Below are positions 1 through 7,636 of a stretch of DNA of 14,084 bases, piece by piece. Each line of letters opens with the position of its first letter. Within the stretch, counting starts at the first letter, position 1. Made by a program: the position numbers and the translations under genes. Location: positions 1-14,084 of the forward strand of contig CAJMMA010000049.1 in the NCBI GenBank assembly GCA_905214435.1, written 5' to 3'. The DNA comes from an uncultured bacterium. GTDB taxonomy: Bacteria; Actinomycetota; Coriobacteriia; Coriobacteriales; Coriobacteriaceae. The notes under the pieces were generated by a model. It worked only from the letters and a program-made list of their open reading frames with translations. It was not told where the DNA came from and made no database searches.

Positions 1-590
1 GCGCGGCCAAGGCGGCACACGACGCCGGCAAGCCCTGGGTGCTCGATCCGGTGGGCCTGGGCATCGGCAGCCTGCGCACCCAACTGGTAAACGAACTCAA
101 GCAGTACAAACCCGCCATCGTGCGCGGCAATGCCTCCGAGATTATCGCGCTCGCCGGCCTGTGGGGCCTTGAGGGCGAAGCGGCCGATCTGAGTCGCGTG
201 CGCGGTGTCGATACCACCGACACGGTAGACGCCGCCCGCGGCGCCGCCGTGGCGCTCGCCCGCTACACCGGCGGCGCCGTTGTGGTCTCGGGCGAAGTCG
301 ACCTGATTACCGACGGCACGACCGTGGCCAAGTCCCACGGCGGCAGCCCGCTCATGTCCAAAATCACCGGCTGCGGTTGCTCGCAGGGCGGTGTGCTGGC
401 TGTGTACGCCTGCGCTGCCGATCCGTTTACGGCAGCCATCTGTGGCACCGCCGTCTACAACGTTGCCGGCACGCGTGCCGCCGCTGTCGCCGATGCCCCG
501 GCAAGCTTTAAGGTCGCCTTTATCGACGAGCTCTATCGCGCAACCGCCCAGGACATCGCCGATAACCAACTCGAGCTCGAGGAGGCATAA
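1..590 (+). CDS. thiM: Hydroxyethylthiazole kinase (5' end outside the window)
   Basis: ThiM phosphorylates 4-methyl-5-(2-hydroxyethyl)thiazole so that it can be coupled by ThiE; it is a cytosolic ribokinase-like enzyme of thiamine salvage. The reading frame is open from base 3 to the TAA at 588-590, giving about 195 residues of a family usually near 270, so the N-terminal quarter is missing. Visible family motifs are VLDPVGLG near the left edge, RGNASEI in the middle, SGEVDLITDG, and the C-terminal anion-hole region ITGCGCSQGG followed by an alanine-rich helix. The family normally reads TGTGC here; this copy has TGCGC, with the last cysteine kept. The next gene starts 3 bases after the stop, so the genes are co-transcribed. 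The family assignment is secure; the true start is outside the window. Confidence 0.93.
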   Translation, partial: AAKAAHDAGKPWVLDPVGLGIGSLRTQLVNELKQYKPAIVRGNASEIIALAGLWGLEGEAADLSRVRGVDTTDTVDAARGAAVALARYTGGAVVVSGEVDLITDGTTVAKSHGGSPLMSKITGCGCSQGGVLAVYACAADPFTAAICGTAVYNVAGTRAAAVADAPASFKVAFIDELYRATAQDIADNQLELEEA

Positions 591-593
591 GGC

Positions 594-935
594 ATGTCCG
601 AGCCCGCAACCAATGCCGGTATGAACACGCTCGTCGCCGTAGCCATCGCCCCGTGCGGCACCGGCGACGAGCTGTCCGCCGAGGTCGCCGAGGTCGTACG
701 CGTCATTCGCGAGAGCGGCCTTCCCAACCGCACCACCTCGATGTTCACCGAGATCGAGGGTGACTGGGACGAAGTCATGCAGGTCGTGCGCGACGCAACC
801 TTTGTGTTGGCGAGCAAGGGCATCCGCACCGAAGTCGTGCTCAAGGCCGATATTCGACCCGGATTTACCGACACCATGACTGGCAAGCTCGAGCGCATGG
901 AAGCGCAGATCAAAAAGCAGGAGGAAGCACAGTGA
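594..935 (+). CDS. Thiamine-binding protein, YkoF/MTH1187 (UPF0045) family
   Basis: A 113-residue cytosolic protein of the MTH1187/YkoF thiamine-binding fold. Family hallmarks are the opening strand VAVAIAPCGTG (14-24), SGLPNRTTSMFTEIEGDWDEVM (41-62, the conserved iEGdWdEvM block) and the closing ADIRPGF (85-91) followed by a charged helix. The ATG at 594 has GAGGAGG at 579-585, 8 bases upstream, and lies 3 bases after the thiM stop. Its last bases overlap the thiE start (GTGA, 932-935). Lying between thiM and thiE, it probably binds thiamine, a precursor such as HMP or thiazole, or a phosphorylated form; in Bacillus, YkoF accompanies an HMP/thiamine transporter. The ligand cannot be read from the sequence. 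The family call is confident; the role in the operon is inferred. Confidence 0.85.
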   Translation: MSEPATNAGMNTLVAVAIAPCGTGDELSAEVAEVVRVIRESGLPNRTTSMFTEIEGDWDEVMQVVRDATFVLASKGIRTEVVLKADIRPGFTDTMTGKLERMEAQIKKQEEAQ

Positions 936-1627
936 GCATCCGCGACAACCTTGATATCTCGGCCTATCTGGTACTCGGCCCCGAAAACACCCTCGGACGC
1001 CCCGTGGGCGATGTGGTGGCCCAGGCGCTCGACGCCGGCTTTACCTGCATTCAGGTGCGTTCCAAGGTGGCAAGCGCCCGCGAGATCATCGCACTGACGG
1101 GCGATGCCGCGCAGGCCATCGCTCAGGCCGGCAAAACCGGGCAGGTCGCGCTGCTGATCGACGACCGCCTTGACTGCGTACTTGCCGCACGCGAGCAGGG
1201 TATTGCCGTCGACGGCGTGCATGTTGGCCAGAGCGACATCCCCGTCGAGGTCTGCCGCAAACTTTTGGGCCCCGATGCCATCGTGGGTCTTTCGGCCCGC
1301 TGCGAGGAGATGCTCGAGTACGTCAAGACCGCCGACATGAGCCTGGTCGATTACCTGGGCGTAGGCCCGCTCCACGAGACCGAAACCAAGCGCGACTGCG
1401 GACGTGCGGCCGACGGCTCCATCATCACCAAGAGCTTTGAGGACCTGGCCGCCCTCCATGCGGCAAGCCCCGTCCCCATTGTGGTGGGCGGCGGCGTCAA
1501 GACGGCCGATCTGCCGCAACTCAAGTCCACCGGCGTCGACGGCTTCTTTGTGGTGAGCGCCGTCTGCAGCGCCGACGACCCCTACGCCGCAGCCGAGGAG
1601 CTCGTCGATACCTGGCAGCAAGCATAG
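932..1627 (+). CDS. thiE: Thiamine-phosphate synthase
   Basis: ThiE is a TIM-barrel enzyme joining HMP pyrophosphate and thiazole phosphate to make thiamine phosphate. The 231-residue product has the expected signature blocks: QVRSK (41-45, pyrophosphate-binding QxRxK), LIDDRLDC (75-82), GVHVGQSDIP (95-104), VGLSAR (118-123), DYLGVGPLHETETK (140-153), VVGGGV (184-189) and VVSAV (207-211). Length is slightly above the usual 210-220. It starts with GTG in a 4-base overlap with the preceding stop; GGAGG at 920-924 is the ribosome site. It is the last gene of the thiM operon; thiD or a TPP riboswitch, if present, would lie left of the window. The start of the family's GxHLGQxDxPxxxaR block is well kept, although the following arginine position reads VCRK. 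The assignment is confident. Confidence 0.95.
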   Translation: MSIRDNLDISAYLVLGPENTLGRPVGDVVAQALDAGFTCIQVRSKVASAREIIALTGDAAQAIAQAGKTGQVALLIDDRLDCVLAAREQGIAVDGVHVGQSDIPVEVCRKLLGPDAIVGLSARCEEMLEYVKTADMSLVDYLGVGPLHETETKRDCGRAADGSIITKSFEDLAALHAASPVPIVVGGGVKTADLPQLKSTGVDGFFVVSAVCSADDPYAAAEELVDTWQQA

Positions 1628-1636
1628 ACCTATGCC

Positions 1637-1648
1637 GAGCAGCTGCTC
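1637..1648. repeat. 12-bp perfect palindrome just after thiE
   Basis: GAGCAGCTGCTC is its own reverse complement and lies 10 bases after the thiE stop. It is short and has no T-run, so it could be chance or part of the transcript end. Confidence 0.3.
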
Positions 1649-1669
1649 CGCAGCCTCATATCTTCAAGA

Positions 1670-1719
1670 GCGGAAAGCGCATCCCAGTTTGGACGTCCAT
1701 TCTGGGATGCGCTTTCCGC
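1670..1719. repeat. Hairpin 1 of a related pair: 18-bp perfect inverted repeat
   Basis: The arms 1670-1687 and 1702-1719 are perfectly complementary over 18 bp around a 14-base loop that itself holds the palindrome GGACGTCC (1691-1698). It lies between the convergent ends of thiE and the patatin gene, so it could serve as a bidirectional terminator. There is no clear T-run on either side. It resembles the neighbouring hairpin 1734-1779 in arm sequence, which suggests a dispersed repeat family rather than an ordinary terminator. Confidence 0.75.
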
Positions 1720-1733
1720 ATAGAGGACCAGCG

Positions 1734-1779
1734 GGAAACTGCGTCCCAGTCTGAACGCTGATTACGGGATGCAGTTTCC
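1734..1779. repeat. Hairpin 2 of a related pair: 14-bp inverted repeat
   Basis: The arms 1734-1747 and 1766-1779 pair over 14 bp with one G-T wobble and an 18-base loop. The left arm (GGAAACTGCGTCCC) and the bases after it closely match the left half of the hairpin at 1670-1719 (GGAAAGCGCATCCC). It lies 11 bases past the end of the minus-strand patatin gene and may help end that transcript. Confidence 0.65.
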
Positions 1780-1789
1780 GGCGTAGTCC

Positions 1790-2659
1790 CTACCCCGCCA
1801 GATACGATTCCAACGCCGGCAAGGTCGCCTCCGCATCGCGACGGCCGATCTGGTAGATGCGCTCGAGTTCATCGGGCTCGCGGCACAGCGACGGCACCTT
1901 CACCGATTCGCTCGGCCGCACCACAAAGATCTCGCCGGCAGCCTCGCGACGTGCCAGGTCATCGAGCGTGGCATTGTAGACCTCATGTCGACGCTCAAGC
2001 GCTGCGACAAACTCCGGATAGTGACGGAACACGCGACGCAGCATGGGCATCACGCTGTTGGGCTGCTTCACAAAGCCCGCCGGCTGCGTGAGCACCACGA
2101 TATTGCGGTCATACCCCTGCGCAAACAGCCATGCACTGGGAATAGAATCGGCCACGCCACCATCCAGATACTTATGCCCGTCAATAGCAACGGGACGCGT
2201 CGCCACGGGAATCGCCGACGATGCCCGGATCCACTCGATATCCCGCTCGTCGCCATAGGGCAGGTCGTGGTAGACGGCCTTGCCCGTCTCGATATCGGTA
2301 CACACGCACGTAAACCGCATGGGGCAGGCGCGATACGCCTCCAGGTCGATGGGATCGCGCTCGATGGGCACCTCGTGATAGGCAAAATCGGCATTGAACA
2401 TATCGCCGGTTCGCAGCCAGCTGGTCACGCTCGCATAGCGTTTGTCGGTGCAATAGACCTTGTTATAGCGAATGGCGCGGCCGATCTGGCGCGATTTAAA
2501 GTTGTAGCCAAATGCCGCGCCCGCCGAGACGCCCACCATATGGTCGCAGGTCAAACCGTGCTCCATCCAAACGTCGAGCACGCCCGCCGTATACATACCG
2601 CGGTAGCCGCCTCCCTCGAGCGCCAGCCCCACCGTGCTCGTCATATTTGACTGTGCCAT
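1790..2659 (-). CDS. Patatin-like phospholipase family protein
   Basis: A predicted cytosolic serine lipid acyl hydrolase, 289 residues with the start chosen at 2659. The oxyanion-hole motif EGGGYRG is at 15-21, the nucleophile elbow GVSAG puts the catalytic serine at 45, and YLDGGVADSIP puts the catalytic aspartate at 166 in the DGG motif. All parts of the Ser-Asp dyad are present, so the enzyme is probably active; the substrate is unknown. The frame stays open upstream to 2806, but that stretch is not family-like, while the ATG at 2659 has GGAG 8 bases upstream and begins just before the first beta-strand. No signal peptide or membrane segment is seen. It resembles the small bacterial YjjU-type patatins. 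It converges on thiE and diverges from the GGDEF-EAL gene. Confidence 0.9.
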   Translation of the reverse strand: MAQSNMTSTVGLALEGGGYRGMYTAGVLDVWMEHGLTCDHMVGVSAGAAFGYNFKSRQIGRAIRYNKVYCTDKRYASVTSWLRTGDMFNADFAYHEVPIERDPIDLEAYRACPMRFTCVCTDIETGKAVYHDLPYGDERDIEWIRASSAIPVATRPVAIDGHKYLDGGVADSIPSAWLFAQGYDRNIVVLTQPAGFVKQPNSVMPMLRRVFRHYPEFVAALERRHEVYNATLDDLARREAAGEIFVVRPSESVKVPSLCREPDELERIYQIGRRDAEATLPALESYLAG

Positions 2660-2671
2660 GCGACCATCTCC

Positions 2672-2694
2672 GTTCCTGCGTTTTAAAACGGAAC
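2672..2694 (-). promoter_or_regulatory. Operator-like inverted repeat in the patatin leader
   Basis: GTTCC (2672-2676) and GGAAC (2690-2694) flank the symmetric core CGTTTTAAAACG (2679-2690), just upstream of the patatin ribosome site. On the minus strand a -10-like TATACT (2703-2698) lies slightly farther upstream. The symmetry suggests a protein-binding site, but no regulator is known and a clear -35 is absent. Confidence 0.3.
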
Positions 2695-2815
2695 AAGTAT
2701 ACCCATCAACAAATATCGTCTCAGTCGCATTTTCATCGAACATCGTCGCGTTACCGTTTGGCGAATAATGGCCGCCCGCAACATGGGCACCCCTACATAA
2801 TTCCATACACTTGTT

Positions 2816-2831
2816 TATACTACTCAGTAGT
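2816..2831 (+). promoter_or_regulatory. Candidate promoter -10 overlapped by a palindrome, ahead of the GGDEF-EAL gene
   Basis: TATACT at 2816-2821 is a good -10 hexamer, overlapped by the perfect palindrome ACTACT-C-AGTAGT (2819-2831). A repressor bound there would block the promoter. There is no convincing -35 box. The leader to the chosen start at 2979 would be about 150 bases and holds a small hairpin (2903-2908 with 2914-2919). Confidence 0.35.
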
Positions 2832-2978
2832 TATCAGCCGAGAGCACGAACCGACAAATAAACCCAACGACGCAGCAAGGCGGGGGCTTGGAAACACGCA
2901 AGGCGTTGAGCAGCAACGCATGTGCACAACGAGCTCGCCCGACGCAATCCGCCCCGACCTCAGAAAGCCGCTTACAGT

Positions 2979-5696
2979 ATGGATAACGCCAGCAATAATA
3001 CCGAAACGCTCGAAAAGACCATCCGTGACCTTCTGGAGCGTCAGGACGATCTGATCAGGACCGCCTTTACCGACGAGCTCACCGGACTTGGCAACCGCGG
3101 CGGCTTTACCCGTTCCTTAGAGGAACTCTGGGAGCAGGAACTGCCCGTGACCATGGCGTTTATCGACATCGATAACCTTAAGCACTGCAACGACATCTTT
3201 GGACATGACGAGGGCAACCGCTATATCTTGCAGGTGAGCCTCTATCTCAAACTGTATATGAAGGTGGACGAGGCGGCATTTCGTCTGGGGGGCGACGAGT
3301 TCGCCATCCTATCTACGATTGCGACCGAGGACGACCTTGCCGAACGTCTGGAACACTGCCGAACGGTACTGCTCGAAAACAACGCTTCCAAGATGCCTCA
3401 CTCGTTTAGCTACGGAGTGGCACACGCCGACCCCGCCCTGGGCGAAGCCCCCAATCGCTTGACGAACGATGCCGACCATCGCATGTACGACTACAAGCTA
3501 CGTCATGCCGTGCACCTTGATCGACGCAATATCGCACAAGCCCACACCGACGACTTCGAAATAAGCGATCGCATTTTCGACGCCCTTTCGATGCTCAACG
3601 AAGGCCGATATTTCTTTATCGAGAACTTGGACAAACATCGAACCCTTTGGTCACAAGGCGCCTTGCGCGATCTTGGTCTTCCTTCGGAGCATATAGACAA
3701 CTGCCACGATTACTGGAAAACGCGTGTCCATCCCGATGACCTTGAGGCCTATACCAACGACATCGACCAAATCTATGACGGCTCCAAACATCGCCACGTC
3801 ATGCAGTACCGCGTGCGCAATGCCGCCGGCGACTACATCCTCGGCCGTGCTCGCGGGTTTCGTATCGACGGCGACGGAAATGTCCCCTCGCTCTATGTCG
3901 GCGAGCTCGTCAACCACTCGCTTGCCGAGACCGTCGACGCCGCCACGGGCCTCGGAATGCAGCGCACGCTGATCAACGCTATCGATGCCTGCCGTCGCGA
4001 CCATTGCAAGACGGGGCTTATAGCAGTGCGCGTTCGCGGCACGGCAAAGCTCAACGAGCTCTACGGGGCCGAGGCCGTCGACAACATGCTCGCCGAATAC
4101 GCAGGCCGCATGCTGTCGATTACTCGCGGCAGGAGTCGCGTCTTCCGCTCACGCAACGCCCAGTTCGTCGTGCTTAGCAACAATTTGGATCACGAAGCAT
4201 TCGAGCAACTGATCCAACATCTCAAAGAGGCCGTTTTCGCTCCCGTTCGAATCGCGGATGACACCATTACCCCCGTCTGTCTTGTCGTTCCGGCCTTTTA
4301 CGAGCACCTGACCAATCAAACGGCCGCCGTTTTAGGCGAACTCGACCGTCGCATTCGCACGGCCGGCGGGCTTGTTCCCAACGACAGCCTCCCCATACCC
4401 GAGGTGGAGCGCAAAAGCGCCATCGCCGAACGCATCGATTCGCTCACGGGTCTCTATCGACCCAGCGAGTTTATGCGCCGCGCCAACGAATTTCTCGAGA
4501 CAAGGCGCAACGGCGCCTGGTGTATCGCCACCGTCGATATGGGACACATGCGACTGTTCAACGAATGGCACGGACAGGCCGAGGGCGACCGCATGCTCGC
4601 CGATGTGGGCACGGTCCTCAAGGACATCGAGAATGCCAACATGGGCGTCGCAGGGTACTGGGGCCAAGACGACTTTTGCATACTCATCCCCTTTGAACAC
4701 GACACCGTCCATCAGATCTATAGCCGCGTTCGCCAGGCCGTGGCCAAGTATGATGACGGCGTGGGATTCTGGCCGTCCATGGGCGTCTACCCCATCGACT
4801 CCAACGAGAAAATCACCATCGATGCGCAGGCCAAGGCCATGTTTACCAATCGGCGCGCAAAAAACGACTTTAAGGAGCGCATTGCCATTTTCCGCCCCGA
4901 GGAGTACGAGCGCGAAATCGCGTTCCACCGCACGCTGACCGAATTCCAGTACGCGCTCTCCAACGGCCGTATTACCTACTACCTGCAGCCCCAGGTCGAC
5001 ATGGAAACCGGCGAGATCATTGGCGCCGAAGCGCTCACGCGCTGGATCGACAAGGATGGCTCCCTCATTTCGCCCGCCACCTTTATCCCCGCTCTCGAAG
5101 AAAGCGGTTTTGTGGTGACGCTCGACAAATACGTTTGGCAGGGCGTTGCCTTGTGGCTGCGCGAGCGCATCAATCGGGGGCTTCGCGTGGTTCCGATCTC
5201 GCTTAATGTGTCGCGCGTGGATATCCTCGCCTGCAACGTTGCCGAGCATATGGGAGCGCTCGCCGCCCAATACAACCTGCCGCCCGAGCTCATGCGCATC
5301 GAGATCACCGAGACAGCTTATACGGGAGAGTCCGAGGCCGTGGATAAACTAACGGCCGACCTGCACACCCGCGGCTTCTCGACCTATATGGACGATTTTG
5401 GCACCGGCCAGTCCACGCTCGCGATGCTCAAGAACGTCAACGTCGACGTCATCAAGCTCGATCGCACGTTTGTGCCCGATAACGGCGATGAGGGCCGCAG
5501 CGTGCAAATCATCTCATCAATGCTCGAGATGGCGCAGTCACTCCATCTTCCCGTTGTGATCGAAGGCGTCGAGACGGACAAGCAGGCAAACATGCTGCGC
5601 CACATGGGCGCCCGCTACGCTCAGGGATTCCTCTACTACCGCCCCATGCAGGCGGAGGATTTTGAGGCATTGCTCGATGGTGGCAACGACAACTAA
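2979..5696 (+). CDS. GGDEF-PAS-GGDEF-GGDEF-EAL protein (cyclic-di-GMP synthase/hydrolase candidate)
   Basis: A 905-residue soluble protein with no membrane segment or signal peptide. The order of domains is: GGDEF 1 (about 25-180, with intact GGDEF at 104-108), a PAS-3-type domain (about 200-315, with VHPDD at 250-254), degenerate GGDEF 2 (about 320-440, motif replaced by RSRNAQF at 390-396), degenerate GGDEF 3 (about 485-635, GQDDF at 562-566) and EAL (about 650-900). The EAL domain keeps its catalytic set: EALTR (684-688), NVS (743-745), EITE (775-778), DDFGTG (805-810), KLD (826-828), EGVE (862-865) and QGF (882-884), so hydrolase activity is likely. The usual RxxD inhibitory site before GGDEF 1 reads KVDE. 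A GTG start at 2922 would add 19 residues; I prefer ATG 2979, but neither has a strong ribosome site. It is paralogous to the next gene. Confidence 0.88.
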   Translation: MDNASNNTETLEKTIRDLLERQDDLIRTAFTDELTGLGNRGGFTRSLEELWEQELPVTMAFIDIDNLKHCNDIFGHDEGNRYILQVSLYLKLYMKVDEAAFRLGGDEFAILSTIATEDDLAERLEHCRTVLLENNASKMPHSFSYGVAHADPALGEAPNRLTNDADHRMYDYKLRHAVHLDRRNIAQAHTDDFEISDRIFDALSMLNEGRYFFIENLDKHRTLWSQGALRDLGLPSEHIDNCHDYWKTRVHPDDLEAYTNDIDQIYDGSKHRHVMQYRVRNAAGDYILGRARGFRIDGDGNVPSLYVGELVNHSLAETVDAATGLGMQRTLINAIDACRRDHCKTGLIAVRVRGTAKLNELYGAEAVDNMLAEYAGRMLSITRGRSRVFRSRNAQFVVLSNNLDHEAFEQLIQHLKEAVFAPVRIADDTITPVCLVVPAFYEHLTNQTAAVLGELDRRIRTAGGLVPNDSLPIPEVERKSAIAERIDSLTGLYRPSEFMRRANEFLETRRNGAWCIATVDMGHMRLFNEWHGQAEGDRMLADVGTVLKDIENANMGVAGYWGQDDFCILIPFEHDTVHQIYSRVRQAVAKYDDGVGFWPSMGVYPIDSNEKITIDAQAKAMFTNRRAKNDFKERIAIFRPEEYEREIAFHRTLTEFQYALSNGRITYYLQPQVDMETGEIIGAEALTRWIDKDGSLISPATFIPALEESGFVVTLDKYVWQGVALWLRERINRGLRVVPISLNVSRVDILACNVAEHMGALAAQYNLPPELMRIEITETAYTGESEAVDKLTADLHTRGFSTYMDDFGTGQSTLAMLKNVNVDVIKLDRTFVPDNGDEGRSVQIISSMLEMAQSLHLPVVIEGVETDKQANMLRHMGARYAQGFLYYRPMQAEDFEALLDGGNDN

Positions 5697-5756
5697 TACG
5701 CTCGCACGCAAAACGCCACCGTCGAGGGGAGCGTTTGTTCCCATGAGCTAACTAAT

Positions 5757-5782
5757 ACTCCAATCTAAACCGAATTGGGAGT
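5757..5782. repeat. Weak stem-loop between the two GGDEF genes
   Basis: ACTCCAAT (5757-5764) pairs with ATTGGGAGT (5774-5782) with one bulge. The 126-base gap between the two genes also has AAACGC and GCGTTT arms around 5710-5740. Neither has a T-run, so the second gene may be read through from the first. No clear promoter is seen. Confidence 0.3.
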
Positions 5783-5822
5783 AAGATACAAACCATTGTT
5801 CCATCCAAGGAGGCAATCCATC

Positions 5823-7352
5823 ATGAACGAGTCGTATCGCCTGGGCGAGCAATCAATCATCGCTCATCTTCAGCGACTTGCGAACGGGGCCTCAACCACC
5901 GAGCTCGATGTTGCCGCGCTGCCCCCGGAGCTGCGTGCCATCGGTGAGCAACTGCAGAAAACGCTCGCCATCCTGCAACAAGAACGTGAGTTGCTTGAGC
6001 ACGGCGCCTATATCGACTCGCTCACCAATCTTGGCAACCGTGGCGGACTCGACCGCCATGTCGATCAGCTCTGGCGCAAAGGCACCCCCTTCACCTGTGC
6101 CTATATTGACATCGATCGCCTCAAGCATTGCAACGATAAGTTTGGCCACGCCGAGGGCAATCGCTACATTCTGAGCATCTGCCGCGCACTCACCGAGACA
6201 ATGGAGCACGATGAGTTGCTGTTCCGTATCGGTGGAGACGAATTTGTACTTATATCCCCCACGACAAACGAAGCCGAGCTCGAGCAGCGCCTGGAGCGGA
6301 CGCGTGCCAATCTTATCGAGGCAACATCGGACGGCAAGGCGCCCATGATCGCCAGCTTTAGCTTTGGCTGCTCGCGCGTCGACCCACTTGCAGGCGATAC
6401 GCGTCGCCAGATGACAAAGGACGCCGACCGCAAAATGTATCGCTACAAGCTCATGCACCGTGTACAACAGCCAGAAGAAGACAACGTGCCGCAACACCCG
6501 GTCACAGATCAGCCTCTCTGCAACGACCGAGTGTTCCAAGCGATCTCCATGAGCTCCGAGACACGCTATCCGTTCATCATTAACCTCGACACCGGCGAAT
6601 CGCAATGGTCGGTTAATGCCGTGCGCGATTTTGACCTACCCTCCCAGCATCCCTACAACTCGCTCGATATATGGCTTGCCCGTGTTCACCCCGAGGACCG
6701 CGACAACGTACGTGCCGAGCTCGATATGGTGGTAAACGGCACGTGGCACTTCCACTGCATGCAGTATCGCATCATGAATACCGCCGGAAAATACGCGCTT
6801 TGCGACTGCACGGGTTACCGCCTGGACGGCACCGATACCGAGCCCAACATGTATGTGGGCATTGTCACCAACCGAAGCTTGGCAGATACGACCGATTCCG
6901 TGACCGGTCTGGGCGATATCCACGCCCTGGTCAACGCCATTGGCGAGATGCGTCGCGTGGCACGAAACGCGGGCTTGATCGCCATTAAAATCGACGAAAT
7001 CGCACAGGTCAATGCCCGCTTTGGCTTTGATGCAGGCGACCGCGTTTTGGCAGAAAGCGCCGCCTGCCTCATGGATTGCTCGCGCGGCAAGGGTCGTCTG
7101 TTCCGCTCGACCGGACCGATGTTCGTGGCGCTCTTTGACGAGCTTGATCCCGAAGAGACCGACGCGGTTGCAGACGAAATCGAACGGTTCTTGGGATCGC
7201 CCGTGCTCCTTGGCTCATTTGAATATCAGCCGCCCCTTCGCGTGGCGACGCTTCATCTGGACGCCGTCGACCGACAGCCCGTTTCCATTTTGAACGAACT
7301 CAATGCGCTGATTAAAGAGGCGCCGCAGGTACCGGGCACCAAGCTGGACTAG
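5823..7352 (+). CDS. GGDEF-PAS-degenerate GGDEF protein (diguanylate cyclase candidate)
   Basis: A 509-residue soluble protein. Residues 1-62 are helical and end in a likely coiled coil (about 40-60). The first GGDEF domain (about 63-215) has the intact motif at 137-141. A PAS-3-type domain follows (about 235-350, with VHPED at 288-292), then a degenerate GGDEF domain (about 355-495) with RSTGPMF at 428-434 where the signature should be. The I-site position before the first GGDEF reads EHDE rather than RxxD, so classical product inhibition is unlikely. ATG 5823 has AAGGAGG at 5807-5813, 9 bases upstream, which decides the start over an in-frame TTG upstream. It matches the first 470 residues of the preceding protein in domain order and in the PAS linkers, so the pair arose by duplication. 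It probably makes cyclic-di-GMP; the signal sensed is unknown. Confidence 0.88.
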   Translation: MNESYRLGEQSIIAHLQRLANGASTTELDVAALPPELRAIGEQLQKTLAILQQERELLEHGAYIDSLTNLGNRGGLDRHVDQLWRKGTPFTCAYIDIDRLKHCNDKFGHAEGNRYILSICRALTETMEHDELLFRIGGDEFVLISPTTNEAELEQRLERTRANLIEATSDGKAPMIASFSFGCSRVDPLAGDTRRQMTKDADRKMYRYKLMHRVQQPEEDNVPQHPVTDQPLCNDRVFQAISMSSETRYPFIINLDTGESQWSVNAVRDFDLPSQHPYNSLDIWLARVHPEDRDNVRAELDMVVNGTWHFHCMQYRIMNTAGKYALCDCTGYRLDGTDTEPNMYVGIVTNRSLADTTDSVTGLGDIHALVNAIGEMRRVARNAGLIAIKIDEIAQVNARFGFDAGDRVLAESAACLMDCSRGKGRLFRSTGPMFVALFDELDPEETDAVADEIERFLGSPVLLGSFEYQPPLRVATLHLDAVDRQPVSILNELNALIKEAPQVPGTKLD

Positions 7353-7636
7353 CGTTATGGGGCGCATGATGGTTAATTTCCGATCTCAACCGAACACATT
7401 GGGCAAATAGGTCGTACCCGCAGTTAGCCGAACGTCCCCGCAGTCCCTCCCGGGGCCCGGGGGCACCGTTTCGATACTCTTGGTTTACTTTGCCTGATGC
7501 AAATAAGTGCTCAACAAGATAGAACCTATCCCCCGCCACGGATATGCCCTCGAGTAAATCTGTTAAGCCAAGCCTATCAAATTCTATTGACAATTGGCTG
7601 CATTGGTCCATTTTGTCGTCCAGCCACTTCCGCTGG
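7353..7636. other. Intergenic stretch with a GC-rich hairpin, no gene supported
   Basis: No reading frame with a ribosome site was found on either strand. The only structure noticed is a 7-bp GC-rich stem (7447-7453 with 7457-7463, one wobble) in a run of C and G blocks; it is not followed by T's. The right part becomes clearly AT-richer. A weak AGCCA/TGGCT stem (7621-7637) sits at the end of the next minus-strand gene. Confidence 0.4.

Noticed and set aside
533..1621. Long minus-strand open frame opposite the thiamine operon
   Set aside because: It is antisense to three confidently assigned genes and has low-complexity composition typical of shadow frames in GC-rich DNA.
2660..2806. Longer patatin protein starting at 2806
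   Set aside because: The added 49 residues do not resemble the family, and a good ribosome site supports the start at 2659.
2841..2978. Possible cyclic-di-GMP (GEMM) riboswitch in the leader of the GGDEF-EAL gene, because of GACGCA and GCACG-like pieces
   Set aside because: The order and spacing of the GEMM consensus are missing: there is no GNRA-capped P1b and no GACGCAAAGCC block, so the resemblance is only to short words.
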